DNA from: Trichomonas vaginalis G3
Taxonomy: Eukaryota; Parabasalia; Trichomonadida; Trichomonadidae
Assembly: GCF_026262505.1 (NCBI RefSeq)
Contig: NC_067205.1
Location: 17,980,001 to 18,044,000 of the forward strand
Direction of reading: 5' to 3'
Length of the DNA: 64,000 nucleotides
The notes beneath the pieces are model-generated. The model was not told where the DNA came from and did not search any database. It was given only the letters and a program-made list of their open reading frames with translations. The translations under genes and the position numbers were made by a program. Of the stretch, positions 21,890 through 34,640 are shown piece by piece (the stretch's first letter is position 1; each line of letters starts with the position of its first letter).

Positions 21890-22936
21890 ATGATTAAACA
21901 ACAGCAACTTAAGGCGCAAAGCGCCCAGGTCCTTCAGACCATTACATACGCCATATATGCATATAATTCAAAGCCGGCAGAACAAACGCAAAGGTTGAAA
22001 TATGGAGATTTGGAGATAGTATTGAAAAATGACCATTTCGAATTCGTTTGCAAAGGTGGTGCAGTGATATCAAATATAAAAGAAATTTTATTTATGAATT
22101 CAAAAATTAAAGGAATAACGGATGATATAACATCAATTCCACCAGAAGAACAGAGATATTACGCATTAAATGCATTTCCTAAAGTTTTGAAGATTGGAAG
22201 ATTTAATTTAAATGAGGAATTCATAGAAGGTTTCCTAAACGACATAATGAAGAAGGTGGATAAGGAATATGTGGATAGTGAATTAAATAAGAAGGCAAAT
22301 TTGGTTTATGTTGATGAAAAAGATAATGAAATTAAAGAAAAGGTTGAATGGTATCATGAATGGACATCGGAGACTTTTAAAGTTAAAGCTGATACAGGAT
22401 GGGTTTCAGGATGTTTAGACCTTAAAGCAGATAAAACTTATGTTGATGAAAATTATGCAAAGAAGTCGGAAGTAAATGATGTGATTACAAGCATGAAAAA
22501 TGAAATACTTCAAACATTATATCCTGTTGGTTCTATTTATACGTCAATGAACTCAACAAATCCCGCAACAGTTCTGGGTTTTGGTACGTGGAAGCAGATT
22601 GTATATAAATTCTTATACTGTGCTAGATATTCAAAGCAAACAGGAGGTTCGAAGAAAATTAAAGAAGCAAACCTTCCACCGCACACTCATACAGGAACTA
22701 CAAACTTTTCTGGCGACCATAGCCACTCATTAAGAGATCACCCATTATACAACTCAGAATATAAAGCTGGCAATGATGTTTTATCTCCATCTTATAACAA
22801 TGCAGCAAAAAAGATTTTTCGACCAACTGAACCGGGAGGAAATCATGTCCATACTTTCACAACAAATCCAACAGGCTTGGGTAAAGATTACATGCCACCA
22901 TTTGTGACTATATTCGCATGGTACCGCGTTCAATGA
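21890..22936 (+). CDS. Maverick A fibre protein with phage-baseplate-like tip (short form)
   Basis: A 348-residue frame starting MIKQQQLKAQSAQVLQTITY. Residues 115-200 contain KADKTYVDE-type repeats, usual for trimeric stalks. The tip begins around residue 205 (LYPVGSIYTSMNSTNPATVL) and contains GGSKKIKEANLPPHTHTG, a His-rich HSH/THT pattern, and the terminal MPPFVTIFAWYRVQ. This is the signature of Gp10/tail-collar C-terminal domains, which bind receptors. It probably decorates the virion. It is much shorter than the 543-residue B version, lacking a middle module, although both ends match. It starts at TAATAAATG. This frame looks whole. Confidence 0.75.
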   Translation: MIKQQQLKAQSAQVLQTITYAIYAYNSKPAEQTQRLKYGDLEIVLKNDHFEFVCKGGAVISNIKEILFMNSKIKGITDDITSIPPEEQRYYALNAFPKVLKIGRFNLNEEFIEGFLNDIMKKVDKEYVDSELNKKANLVYVDEKDNEIKEKVEWYHEWTSETFKVKADTGWVSGCLDLKADKTYVDENYAKKSEVNDVITSMKNEILQTLYPVGSIYTSMNSTNPATVLGFGTWKQIVYKFLYCARYSKQTGGSKKIKEANLPPHTHTGTTNFSGDHSHSLRDHPLYNSEYKAGNDVLSPSYNNAAKKIFRPTEPGGNHVHTFTTNPTGLGKDYMPPFVTIFAWYRVQ

Positions 22937-23029
22937 ATGTGCTTGAGCCCAGACCTTTGGGTCAAGGCTTACCGAATGAACTAAATATATTTTATGTCTG
23001 TAATTAATTAGGTAATGAAGTAATGGATG

Positions 23030-23215
23030 AACTGCAGAAATATATTTTATCGTTAATGTTTACGTTAATGGTTTTTAGGTTATTCAATAATTAATTATTT
23101 TTGAAGAACTGAAAGTGTCACCACGTCACCATGTCACCAGGTTAATTAACTTCTCTTAAAATTACTGACAACATGACATTTTGACAACAGTCCAGGAAAT
23201 TTGATGCAGTCCAAA
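23030..23215 (+). repeat. Maverick A inverted repeat, left of primase-helicase
   Basis: Contains TTGAAGAACTGAAAGTGTCA, CACCATGTCACC dyads and TGACAACATGACATTTTGACA. The inverse lies at 25590-25735, beyond the helicase gene. It corresponds to a single unit of the expanded arrays in B. Confidence 0.8.
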
Positions 23216-23262
23216 AATAAGGTTAGTTTTAAAATTATTATTATTTTTTATTCCTATATAAA

Positions 23263-25558
23263 TGACAGCAACTTTATCATTTCTGATGAAAAAGTTATTG
23301 ATTCATTAGCTGAGGAATTAGTTGTGGCAGAAACTAAAACCCTCAACGAAAGAATTGGTGAAAACAAGATTGATTTACATAACTACCTCAAACACGATGG
23401 AGGAAGAGGAAGGAAAACTGGTATGGCTTTATTAGTAAATAAAATTTCGAATTTAACGATTATAGATGTTGATATCAATAAATCGTACAATGATGAACTT
23501 AAAGAAACAGTTAGAAAAGACATTCTATCAAAACTTTCGGATAAAGATGTTATCGTTAAAACCGCTTCAGGAGGTCTTCACATATATTGCAACACTAATT
23601 TCTTCCATGCAGTTTCGAACAGAATGATTAAATGCTATTCCTGCAATGATTATGATATTGATATAATGACTTCTATTGATGATTCAAAGGGTTCTTTAGT
23701 AGTTATGGCTGATTCAAGAGTTCGCAAGAATGCAACAGAATCAATCAAAACATACTCATTCATTCGTGGAAGTTATGATTCAACATTAACCAGAACAGTG
23801 AATGATATATTAAATGATTTGAATATTAAGGTAAAAGTTGAACAGAAGAACGAAGAAATAAAGACTATCATGAATGAAAACAAAGATGTAAACATTGACG
23901 ATAAACTAGCTCAAAGCATAGTCGATGGTATTAGTGATTTTGAAGTACATAATGACGGTGGAAACATGAATTTAGAAAAAGAAGTTACATTATTCACACT
24001 GTTTCAAGCTATTAATTCGTTACCTAATCATTTAATTAATGAAGCATACGATAACGTTTATAACTTCTGCAATTTAACTGAAAATGCAAAAAGTAATTTT
24101 GAAAAAGCACGTAGTAGATATGCTCATTTAATGACTTCTCCATTTGTTTTAGTGAAGATTCTAAAACTATACCAAAAGGAATATTATGATGAATACGTTT
24201 TACCTTTATTACGTAAGCCAAAAATAACATTTGATATAAAACTTGATGACTCGTTTTTGATAACAGATATTAGACGCAAGGCTGAAAATCATCAGTATAA
24301 AAACAGTTCTGAAGTAATTGAGGATTTATCACGTGTAATCCGTTTTGTAGATTGTGGAAACAAATACTTCATTCAGAAAGATTACAACATACACGACAAA
24401 ATGAATCAAATATCATTCGTTCTTCAATCAAACATGAAAGAGTCACTTAAAATGATTAAATTATTTAAAGAAGAAGGTAAAACCATAACAGCATGGGACG
24501 TACTATTAAATCAATTGTCTTCATTAACCGTTAAGGGTGTTTGCTTTAAATCTGATTCTCCAGATGTTTTCTCAACGTTTCAGGGTTATAAATACAACGT
24601 TCTCGAAAAGCCTGATTACTCAAAAATTGAGATGTTTATGAATTTCATTAAAGAAGCCATTTGTGATAATAACGATGAAGTGTATAAATACCTACTCGGC
24701 TGGATTGCATCAATGATTCAACATCCTGGAATCAAGAATGAAACAGCAATTATTTTGAAAGGACTTCAGGGAACAGGTAAAAACAGATTTACAGACATTA
24801 TTTCTGAACTTCTCGCTGGTTATTCATGCAAAAACATTACTGAAATAAGTGAGCTAACGGGTAATTTCAATTCGGTAGTTGAGAATAAAATGTTTCTTGT
24901 ACTTAATGAACTCAAGAATGTAGGTGAAGACAGACTCGCAAACTTCAACGCTTTGAAATCAATTATAACGGATAATGAGATTAGAATTAATGAAAAGAAT
25001 CAACCCAGAAGAACTGCTCAGAACGTTGCAAACTTCATTTTGGTAACTAATAACGTCTACCCTGTCAAAATTGAAGTTGGATACAGAAGATACGTAGTTT
25101 TAAGAGTTAATGGTAAATTCAAGGGTCAATTTGATTATTTCAAGAATTTGATGAATTCATGCACAAAGGAATTTTATGATAATTTACTGACGTATTTTAT
25201 CAATTACGACCTTTCATCATTTAATGTACGAATCATTCCGATGACTGAAGCCAAACAAGATTTAATTGAATTATCAACAAATCCTTTAGATGTATGGATA
25301 AATACACATTATGATGAATTGAGTGCAGGTATGACGTGTGAAAATGCTCTATTCTGCAAACCATCAGACATGAAAGACAAAAACTTTCAAATGAGCATTA
25401 AGGATAAATGTGAAAGGAAACAAAGAAGAATAGATGATAAACAGACATGGTGTTATGTTTTGAAAGAAGAAATGAAAGGATTATATAAACAAGTTGAACC
25501 AAACGATAATGAGGATTCATTTACTGATGATGAAATACCTGTAAATGAAGCTTTATAA
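23263..25558 (+). pseudogene. Maverick A primase-superfamily 3 helicase (D5-like)
   Basis: Counterpart of the whole-looking frame B 42696-45008. The N-terminal primase-type domain carries NLTIIDVDINKSYNDELKE (acidic metal-binding Asp pair) and TASGGLHIYC. The C-terminal SF3 helicase carries Walker A GLQGTGKNR, Walker B MFLVLNELKN, and a sensor NFILVTNN segment. It would prime and unwind element DNA. It reads rightward, towards the integrase, while the B copy reads away from the integrase. Broken at about one place near the start; otherwise open for most of its length. Confidence 0.85.
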
Positions 25559-25589
25559 AGTATGATTTGAATTTATTTTTGCATTAATC

Positions 25590-25735
25590 CTGCTGTGATG
25601 TCAAAATGTCATGTTGTCATCATTTTTAAGAGAAGTTAATTAACCTGGTGACATGGTGACGTGGTGACACTTTCAGTTCTTCAAAAATAATTAATTATTG
25701 AATAACCTAAAAACCATTAACGATAAAATAACTGA
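25590..25735 (-). repeat. Maverick A inverted repeat, right of primase-helicase
   Basis: Reverse complement of the 23030-23215 unit: GTCAAAATGTCATGTTGTC, then GTGACACTTTCAGTTCTTCA. Together the pair brackets the helicase gene. Confidence 0.8.
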
Positions 25736-25759
25736 TAACAAAATTTTATTTTTATATAA

Positions 25760-25945
25760 ATGGATACCCCACAAGCTCAAAATTTACCACGAATCATAAC
25801 AAGGGAGGAAATGATAAAAATGATGCAAGAACGAATTAAAAACAACAAACCACGAAAACCGAGAAGATGCGGTTATGCAGTAATGATGGAAAGAAGAACC
25901 CAGAAGGGTTCGGCGTCTCGAAGAGATGTTGTCGAAGAGGAATAA
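25760..25945 (+). CDS. Maverick A small basic protein
   Basis: A 61-residue frame, MDTPQAQNLPRIITREEMIK, then an Arg/Lys-rich tail. It starts behind TTTTTATATAAATG. The gene is also present, shorter, in B (41304-41417). A hairpin GAACCC-AGAA-GGGTTC lies in the coding sequence at 25896-25911. It converges with the next gene; the ends are 3 bp apart. Probably nucleic-acid binding, by charge only. Confidence 0.5.
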   Translation: MDTPQAQNLPRIITREEMIKMMQERIKNNKPRKPRRCGYAVMMERRTQKGSASRRDVVEEE

Positions 25946-25948
25946 AAA

Positions 25949-26267
25949 TTAAATTTGGATAGAGTTTAAAAATTCATCTTTATTAAATTCATCTCTTCCA
26001 ATCAATTTATTTATTCTATTAAATTCTTTTATTTTTGCTTCACCCAGTTTAAGGATTGAACGGTAAGTTTCTAATTTTTCGATTATTTCTTTCCTCTCTT
26101 TATCGTTTTCAGTTCCTTTAGTTTTATGGGCATCAGCCCCACCGCATTGCGGCTTCTTTTTGTAATAGCATATTTTTGATTTAATTCTGTTTAGTTTCTT
26201 TTTAATTCATCATCTGGACTCTGAATCTTAATGAATCAGGACTCTTGGCTGCTTTGTTGTCACTCAT
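25949..26267 (-). pseudogene. Maverick A small Lys-rich protein
   Basis: Counterpart of B 41028-41300, which reads MSDNEAAKSPDDEYKKKLNR. It starts in the CGTAAGAAATGAGTG context used by several genes of the element and lies just downstream of the integrase gene. Broken once or twice. Confidence 0.5.
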
Positions 26268-26287
26268 TTCTTACGAAATAAAAAAAA

Positions 26288-27809
26288 TTAAATATTATTT
26301 AAATATAATGGAGTAATAAAATAAATCGGAATTTCTATTAATTTATTGTCAACTTCAACTAATGCATTGCCGTTAATATATCTAACAAATTCAGCTATTG
26401 TGTCAAATCTTCGTCTTCTTTTTGTCATTGATTTATCAGTTTTTCCATAATCGAGATGAATCAAAACTTTATCCCCTTGTTTAAAATTCATGAGCCCCGA
26501 ATTAATTTGTTCACGTTTAACATCATTCAACCTTTCCATTTGCTTTCTAATATATTCCCATTCTTTTGAAATATCATTTTTCATTTCCACTGGTTTCATG
26601 TTTATAGTTCTATGCCATGTATTATTGTAATAATATACTAACTGCTGTATGATGGAGTCATGATTTCCATCCCAGTATATCTGACCGTTAACCCCTAACG
26701 CATCTCTAAGAGTTCTCATTACCGCATCAACTATTTTATTATGAAACGTATATGGAGAGGATGAAAAGAAAAAATTAATTTGTGGGAAATAATGAGCCAT
26801 AGCTGCCTGAAATCCTTTATCACCATCACCCCTGATATTATCTACTCTTTCATGATCTAGTAAGTATTGTATAGCTCTTCTTGTTTCCTGTTCTGTTTTC
26901 CCTTTCACCGGAATGCAATATAAATATCTAGTGTTAATGTTAATGTTAATGGCAAATAAATAAGTAACGTTTCCTTTTGAATATTCCAGATGATCGATTT
27001 CGTATGAATATGGATATGGAGCAAATGAAGGGCGACTAAATTTTTCCTTTAACGGTTGAATTTTCGGGTCAATTGGTTTATTTAATATCTTGAAATCCTT
27101 TTTAAAATCTTTTTGCTTCTTTAATGTTTGAAATGGATATAATAAAGTGAATGATGAAGGATTAACTGAAGGAGGAGGAGGTACTGTCGTTGGAGGTTTT
27201 GGTGTTGCAAGTGGTTTAATTTTATCTGCTTTGATTTTGGATTTCATTCCCCCCTTCATTAATTCTGGATGTATTCTATTCATTTGTTTTAAATATGCTG
27301 TATATAAAGGTTTGATATACTTTCCCGCTTCGAGTTTATGTTGAAGGATGAATTCCAAAAGTTGATCTTCATTTAAAAGTCGGGCTGAATATGGTTTAAC
27401 TAATGAATCATAAATTAAAGCTTGTGCTTCATTTATGGTCTGAAGGACCTGGGCGTTTTGCACCTTTTGTTTTTGTTCCTTTGTTTTTTGCGGCTCATGA
27501 TTATATAATTTATATAATTCATCAATATCTTCTTCTGTTAATACTTTATTTTTGAAATCTTTCAATTGTTTAAGTTGTGATTTAGTTTTTCCTTTGTATA
27601 TTCATTATTTTTAATTTTGTCTTTAATTTTAGAAATTATTTTATCATGATATTTCAAAATTTCATTTTTATAATATAGATAATAATAATCCATATCATCA
27701 CCCGTTATATTGTTATTATGTTTTGGAGATATGATTTTAATTCATAATAATTAAGAAAATTTTGATTAAGTACTAAATCATAAATTAAATTTTTTAAATC
27801 GTTATCCAT
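26288..27809 (-). pseudogene. Maverick A integrase (DDE, c-integrase)
   Basis: Counterpart of B 39487-41007. The catalytic core segments YEIDHLEYSKGNVTYLFAI and RGDGDKGFQAAMAHYFPQI are present, then FHNKIVDAVMRTLRDALGV. A C-terminal SH3-like domain follows. A 32-nt double-hairpin sequence lies inside the frame at 27435-27466. Broken in about two places, with a small length difference from B. Confidence 0.85.
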
Positions 27810-27934
27810 TTATATAAAAATAAAATAAATGTTTAAGGGTGCCCACCTCTTTGAATCATAGTATCAAAACCATTATTTACGGTTCCTTTTGTCTCTTCTG
27901 TGGCATTTTATTAAAAATAAAATTTTAAATTGTA

Positions 27935-30900
27935 TTAAATAAATGGCATACAACATCCATTTTCACAACATACAGCCTTAGTGTGTGCTCCTGTTAATGC
28001 AGTCTTACCGATTGTTAAGCGAGTCATTGACCCGTTTTTAAGTTGTAAATTAATATTCTGACCATCAAATATCACTTTATCATTTATTATATCCAAATAA
28101 TTTTTAGGTGTTAATTGTTTATTTTGTCGTAAACTAACACCTTTCATTTTTTGTGCAATCTTTTTAAAATCACTTCCATCAATTGAACCGTTGAATGATG
28201 TATAACACTTAGGGCATAAAGCAACCATGTTATCACCTTGTTTCTCAATTGCTAAACCCAATAACTTCTTCTCATGTGCTTTTTCTTCAGCTTTATTCTT
28301 TAATTTAGGTTTAAATTTCTCATCAAAACAGAAGAAATCAAATGGTGCGAATTTGAAAATGTTTTTATCATAAAAATTGTTTATCGGTAACAATTGCTTG
28401 AAATGCTTGAGTGTTAGGAAGATTTGGGTCGCCAGCGATTGCCCAATAAGATGAATCAGTATCACCTTCAATGAAATGAAAACGATTAACATTCATGCAT
28501 TTATACATAAAATCATAAATGAAAACCAAATACCAGTATTTAGCATTATCTAAAGTGAAGAATGCCTCTTGTAAACATGTATCACATCTATAAAATCTAT
28601 CTTTAAGCATCACTTGATATGTATCTTCACCTATTTCTCTTATGTTTTTAAACTTATTTGACATACATGCAACGCGTGCCTTCTGTGCATTCATTATTTT
28701 AGTCTTTGCGTAATTTTGTGTATTCATTGCATCGTAACCATATGATCCATTAAGCGAAATCTTGCAAAATAAACTTTTTCCTTTATTTCCTTCTAATTCA
28801 GCCTTTTGTCTTTCGTTCATAAATTCGTTCGCAAATTCATTAAAACAAGTGTTTTTAGTAAATGTTAAAATTGATTGAATGTCATCAATGATAAAATGAA
28901 ATCTGTCTATTAGATACCAAAGATAATAAGAAGAAAATGGTTGATATTGGTTGTGTTGATGCTAACTGAGTTAATTTCCTCTGTTTCTGGTCAACCGGTA
29001 GATTGTTTGATTTCATGTAATTATACATAAAACTGCAATTGTTTTTCATCTGTGATAATATCTAAGTTTCTTATTATCGGTAAAAAGTTTATGTAATCAT
29101 TAATGTATTTTTCATCAATGTGACCCTTTACTTCAGCAACGAATAAAGTATTTTTCTTCTTAATTATTCCCAGTGCTTTTGCTTTCTTTGTTGCTGTATC
29201 ACAAATGATAACACCATTCAATCTTCCCGGCATATACATTTTATGGTCAGTATATTGAATGAAATCATGAGGATTAGATGAAAATGATGAAGGATATAAT
29301 GAATTAAAATCAACACCAACGAAATGAGTCATAATGTTGGTGGTGTCCTCATTTGATACAGTTTTAGTTTCTGAATTATATGCAAGTTTATTAATGTGCG
29401 TGATTCCTTTAAGATTTACTCTATGTTGAACATTTGATAGACCACCAGTAATTCCATTACGGAGAATGTGATAAGCTTCAACTGAATCTAAAGTCATTGG
29501 TAAATTATTTTTTAATGCATAATTTCTTAAATTGATTCTTAAACGTTGAACATCTTCATCTTTATTTGATTTTACGACATTGCAATAACAACACATTAAC
29601 TGACAATTTTCTTTAGTATGTGGTTTTTCATTATCGATTCTATCCAATGTTGGTTTATTAGCATATGTAAACGCTTTACCACACATTTTGCATTTAGATG
29701 AAAGGATTAAATCGTGATAGTATTGAAAATCATCCATTGAAACATTATTTTTAGTTTCTCTTTCTGCTTTTTCATCTTGTTTCTTATATGATTCAATTTT
29801 ATATTTCCAATACTTTTTCGTTAATTCAAAACTTGATTCTATCTCTTCCTCAGGATATTTTTCATTAGGATTAAAGTCTTTATATGCTAAAGCGTAACGA
29901 ATCATTGAAGCATTCGATGATAAAGAAAGATTATGAAGCATATCAATTTTATAAACAAATGTTTCTTCAATAATTTATATCGATTGGGTCAATCATAATT
30001 TCAACATCTTTATTGCAATAATGAATAAAATATTCTAATCTATTCTTAAAATTTTTTAGCATCATTGAGATATATTTGATAATCACTATCTGATATAGTT
30101 TCTTGGGTTAATGCTGAATAAAATGAATCTTGAGTGAATGGTTCCACTTTATATAATTCTTCTTCGTAATTTTCCCACGTGATGAATTGATAAGGGAAAA
30201 AGGATTTAACACGTGATTTATTGTTTCCGAAATCTTGAGTGAATTGGTCTAATGTCCCACCCGCTATATAATTTCTGATGTCAATAAATCTCAATTCATA
30301 TGGAACGTTTGTTTTCTTTACAACGATTTGCTTAAATTGTGAAGATGAACCCAGCATTGATTTTATTTTCCATTTTGCAGTGTTTAAATCATGAAGAATT
30401 AAATTTAAATCAAACTTTCCCGAATTAAAACCTATGATATTCACTTTATTGAATTCCTCATCTAGAAGTTCTTTAAATGCTTCCTTCTGTTTTTCATTTA
30501 ATGTATGAGACAAAGTCCCCACGTTTGCGGCTTCAATAATTCTTCATATTGACTCATATTTGATTCAACAACTAATGAACAGGTTGAAAATAAAAACTCA
30601 ATCCAATCAGAAAATAAAAGAATCACTCGAAGTTAAGCAAAAATTCCTCGTATATGTTTTATCGTTTAATTTAACCGTTGATGATACCATGAATGGTTTT
30701 AAGTAAGCATTCAAAGTTGCACACTCAGAAAGTTGTAATTCTTCTTTAGTCTCTAATGTTTCAAAGTCAAAAGTAATATAATATCTTGTCGGTTTATAAT
30801 ATTTCTGCAAATTGTGAGCTAATAACCACTGATATATCTTCTGTTTCGTAATATGTGGTGCATATGGTTGCTGTGTCTTTTGCAACTGAACGTCTTGAAT

Positions 30901-31402
30901 TAATCTCCCATTATTTTCTTTACATTTCTCACAATGCTTTTAAAAATCTTCTTTGTTTTTCCTTTCTGGATCATCACGGATAGAATAAACTTTCTTCTTT
31001 ACAAAATGGACAAACTTTATAGCCGGTGAGTGCTTCAACGTCTGTTATTCTGTCAGCGTGAAGTTTTCCACATGGACTCTGTGTTAATAAAATATTTACT
31101 GTTTCAAATTCTGGATCTATCATTATTGATTCCACTAATGGAAAGTCTACCTTATTTATGTCCACGTCTTCTGGTTGAGGATCACAATAATAGAAATCAA
31201 TATTAACATTTAACATTCTCGCTAATCTCTCACTTTCTGATGAAATGTCAAACCCTTCATATGCATCTATTGCTTCATTTAAATAGCTCCTACGAGTTTT
31301 AGGATTAGCACCATCAGGAATGTTATAGAAGCGTTTAAATAACCTTCTACCTTCTGCTCTAATTTGATTATCATTCATTTTAGCTGTTCCGTTTTTGTTC
31401 AT
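27935..31402 (-). pseudogene. Maverick A protein-primed family B DNA polymerase
   Basis: Counterpart of B 35894-39361, with the same order of parts: N-terminal Cys pair region (CPFCKEE), 3'-5' exonuclease, HNH-like zinc cluster, and polymerase motifs A, B and C. It reads towards the integrase, 125 bp away. Broken in about seven places. Confidence 0.85.
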
Positions 31403-31450
31403 TTATGTAAGAATAAAAAATTAAAAAATAAATAAAAATAAAGTTTATTT

Positions 31451-32553
31451 TTAAAGCCATAAAATGAATTAAGAACACATAAATTTTTATCATCTGCGAC
31501 GTGACGAATACATTTTAATTTACTCAAGAATGCGTACCCTGATACATTAAATCTAATTCCTGTCTTATTTAATTTCACAACTTTGAAAAGGAATGTATGA
31601 ATAGCTATAAAATGATGAGAAGATGTTTTATGGTTGCTTCCATTTTTTCTGAAATAAATGAATAAATATAATGCTTATACGTTTTCATATCTTTTATATT
31701 CTTAATAACGAATGGTATAGACCTTTCAACTTCGTCTTCCTTCGGTGCTGTTCTTTCATATGAAACATTATTGGTATCTTCAATAATGAAACCACAATCA
31801 CACAAAATTTTATAGGTTCCAATGGTTTCTTTTGATATTTTATCTAATAAATCAAAAACTTTATCAACACCTGTGCATTTATTTAAATAATAATTGTGTA
31901 AATATCATGATCTTCTTTCTTAATCGTATTAGTTGCATATGTCACCTTTTTAAGAGCTTTTTTGAATTTTTCGGAATCGAGAGGGGGTGAAAGTAGGATA
32001 CAGGGGTATTCTTCATTATCAATAAATTGTAACTTATGTTTACGAATAAATTTAGTTCCTTCTTCTGAAAGTGTTTCATCTATTTCACCATCTAATAAAT
32101 TTTGTGTTGATTCTAAGGCATAATTTTTATATCTTTCTTCATGAGATTTCTGAACTCTGATTCTGAAGCTGGGATATTCATTAAACCCTCTACTTCATTT
32201 TCATTATATTTTTCAACTTCTCTTAATTCCTTAATTTTTTCATCTATTTCATCTCTTATTTTTTCCAGTCTTTCAATTTCATTGTATTCATCATCTTTAA
32301 TCCGTTCTTCATAATATTCAGGGAAAACATCAGGTTCTTTAGGTTTTTCTTCTTCAGATGTGGGATATAAGAAATTTATAACATCATCTTTATTCATTTT
32401 TCCATCATAATCTAAATCATTTAAAAACTCCGCGAATTTTTTACAATTTCTTAAATAATATTTATCAACCTCATAACCCGCCTCCTCTAATATATCCTTT
32501 ATTTCCTCGTTTGTGAATCCCAATTTTTTAACGTTGTTAGTTTTGACGCTCAT
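31451..32553 (-). pseudogene. Maverick A gene with EF-hand-like loop
   Basis: Counterpart of the 368-residue frame B 34739-35845. Outermost gene at this end; it starts in a GAAATGAGCG context close to the terminal repeat. Broken in about four places. See the B copy for the domain description. Confidence 0.65.
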
Positions 32554-32621
32554 TTCAAACAAAATAAAAAAAAATAAAATAATAAACATAACTAAGTTTT
32601 AATTTTTCGTAAGACATTAGC

Positions 32622-32977
32622 TTCTAATTTCTTTTACCCGTTTATGAGGTCTTTGATTATGACTCCATTGATTCCATTCAGGATTTAAACAATGTTTAAT
32701 TAATCGAGGAATATCTGACATCATCTATATATAGCTTCTTTTATAAAAGATGAAATATATTTTTTTTATTTTTTATGTATGTATGGGCTGAGTGTAAATG
32801 TCTTACAATTTTGAAAATTTTTTAAATCTTGATTTATTCAAAAACGTAAGAATAAAAACCGTAAGAATCATACATTTTTTACTTCATATGTTAAAAAAAA
32901 TGATACAAAATCGCTCGATATTGTATGAATTCTTACGTTTACAAAAAAAGTCACACAACCCTCCCTCATATACTACT
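32622..32977 (-). repeat. Maverick A right terminal inverted repeat
   Basis: It ends ...CATATACTACT at 32977. Its outward small frame (MSYNFENFLNLDLFKNVRIK) is open here and runs a few codons past the element end into flanking DNA, so at least the tail is not element-encoded. Confidence 0.85.
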
Positions 32978-33499
32978 TTTTTCGAAGAAAAAATTAAATC
33001 AATCCTTTAAGCCAGCAGTGACATACTTAGAGTTTTAGTGCATATTTTGTAACTGCTGAATTTCAAGCTCATTTTGAAAATTACATCAAGAATTCCACTC
33101 ATTTTTTTGAATTACCATAAAGAATTTTTTTTATTTGACCAAGTTTCCTAATTTTTATATAGGACTTTGACTAATAGCACATGTTTATACATATGATAGT
33201 TCCTAATTAATTTTTTTTGGTCAATTTAAATTATTCTTTTATATTTTGAAAAAGAGTATTATTGGGAATACAACCATGTTCCCAATATTTGAATGATTAT
33301 TAGTGTCATAAGTTCTCAATTAATTCAATTTTTTTCAATTCAAAATTGGAATAAGATTGAATTGAGTTGAAAAATTCTATCTCAATTTTCTCAAATTATC
33401 TGCAACTTATGTCAAATTTTTCTTCAAAATATTATAACTCAATTCATTAGTTAAATTTATGATATTTTTAAATGACCAGCATTCAAATTTATGTTCAAC
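32978..33499. other. AT-rich flank between the two Mavericks
   Basis: No open frame of note, no repeat recognised. The first six bases after element A are TTTTTC. Confidence 0.5.
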
Positions 33500-34163
33500 T
33501 GTTATAGACCGAAAATAGATTTTTTCGGTTTTCTCTTCAAATAATTGAAAGAATGATACTATTATAGGTTTATTATATTATATAGCATATAATAATGCTA
33601 TAGCCGAAAATTATAAGTTTTGAGAAGATTGAATATAACACAAATAAATTTGAATGTAAGTTAAATTGCTTGTTGTTTTTAATAGCTATTTAATGAGAAA
33701 TCCAATATTGCAAAATTCAAATTGAATGATTGAAAGAACAGAAAAAGTCATTCTTTTCAATTTCGAATATGTTTCATTGTATTTATAATTATATGGCAAA
33801 TAAGATATTTAAACTTGATTTTTGAAGGAAAATTCACAAAATTGAATAAATTCAAATAATTTTTATTCAAAAATAAACTAGTTATTTGAGTTTAATACTA
33901 ATTATCTATTCAAACTACAAAGTTTGTAATTTAAAATATTTTGTGAGATCAGATTGAATTAATTCAATGTTCTTTTCAATCAATATTAATGACCATATTA
34001 CGCATTTTCGAACATTCTAAACCAAATATATAAAAATGGGAGACGAATGTTAAATTTGCTAGACATGGGGGAGTTGTCTGCAAAGTTTTAGCTCTTATCT
34101 CTAACAAAAAATTAATTTTTAAAAAAATGACCGAATACGTTTCACAGCGAGAAAAAAATAAAA
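33500..34163 (+). repeat. 662-bp dispersed repeat, right copy
   Basis: Near-identical to 2968-3629, same orientation. It has one unit of the 121-bp sequence that forms an array in the left copy. It ends 91 bp before Maverick B. Confidence 0.75.
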
Positions 34164-34254
34164 CTGTACACTGATTTTAATTTTCATTTCCAGTCACTTT
34201 ACTTATTATTTTTTCTTTTTTTCATTTTAATTATAAATTATTTAATAATACGTT

Positions 34255-34640
34255 AGTAGTAGGATATGAAGGGTTTAGTGACTTTTTTTGTAAACGTAAG
34301 AATTCATACAATATCGAGCGATTTTGTATCATTTTTTTAACATATGAAGTAAAAAATGTATGATTCTTACGGTTTTTATTCTTACGTTTTTGAATAAATC
34401 AAGATTTAAAAAATTTTCAAAATTGTAAGACATTTACACTCAGCCCATACATAATGAAATAAATCATTAAAAAATTAACATTAATTTTAAAATAATTTAT
34501 TTTTTTATCTTTTATAAAAGAAGCTATATATAGATGATGTCAGATATTCCTCGATTAATTAAACATTGTATAAATCCTGAATGGAATCAATGGAGTCATA
34601 ATCAAAGACCTCATAAACGAGTAAAAGAAATTAGAAATAA
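34255..34640 (+). repeat. Maverick B left terminal inverted repeat
   Basis: Matches the other three Maverick ends in the window. Outer end AGTAGTAGGATATGAAGGGT; inner part holds TATATATAGATG before the inward small frame. Confidence 0.85.

Larger units (their letters stand above)
5381..32977 (+). mobile_element. Maverick/Polinton element A, broken, interrupted by a MULE
   Basis: Inverted terminal repeats of about 360 bp begin AGTAG and end CTACT; AG...CT ends are usual for Mavericks. Removing the nested MULE leaves about 18.3 kb, a normal Maverick length. Parts in order: two unknown genes, a pair of small amphipathic proteins, capsid protein, packaging ATPase, three or four virion-type genes, MULE insertion, fibre, primase-helicase, two small genes, integrase, DNA polymerase B, and an EF-hand-like gene. 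Polymerase and integrase read leftwards; the capsid-side genes mostly read rightwards. It is broken in well over a dozen places. Close similarity to element B indicates a young fossil. The flanking hexamers AACGTA (left) and TTTTTC (right) do not match each other. Confidence 0.9.
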
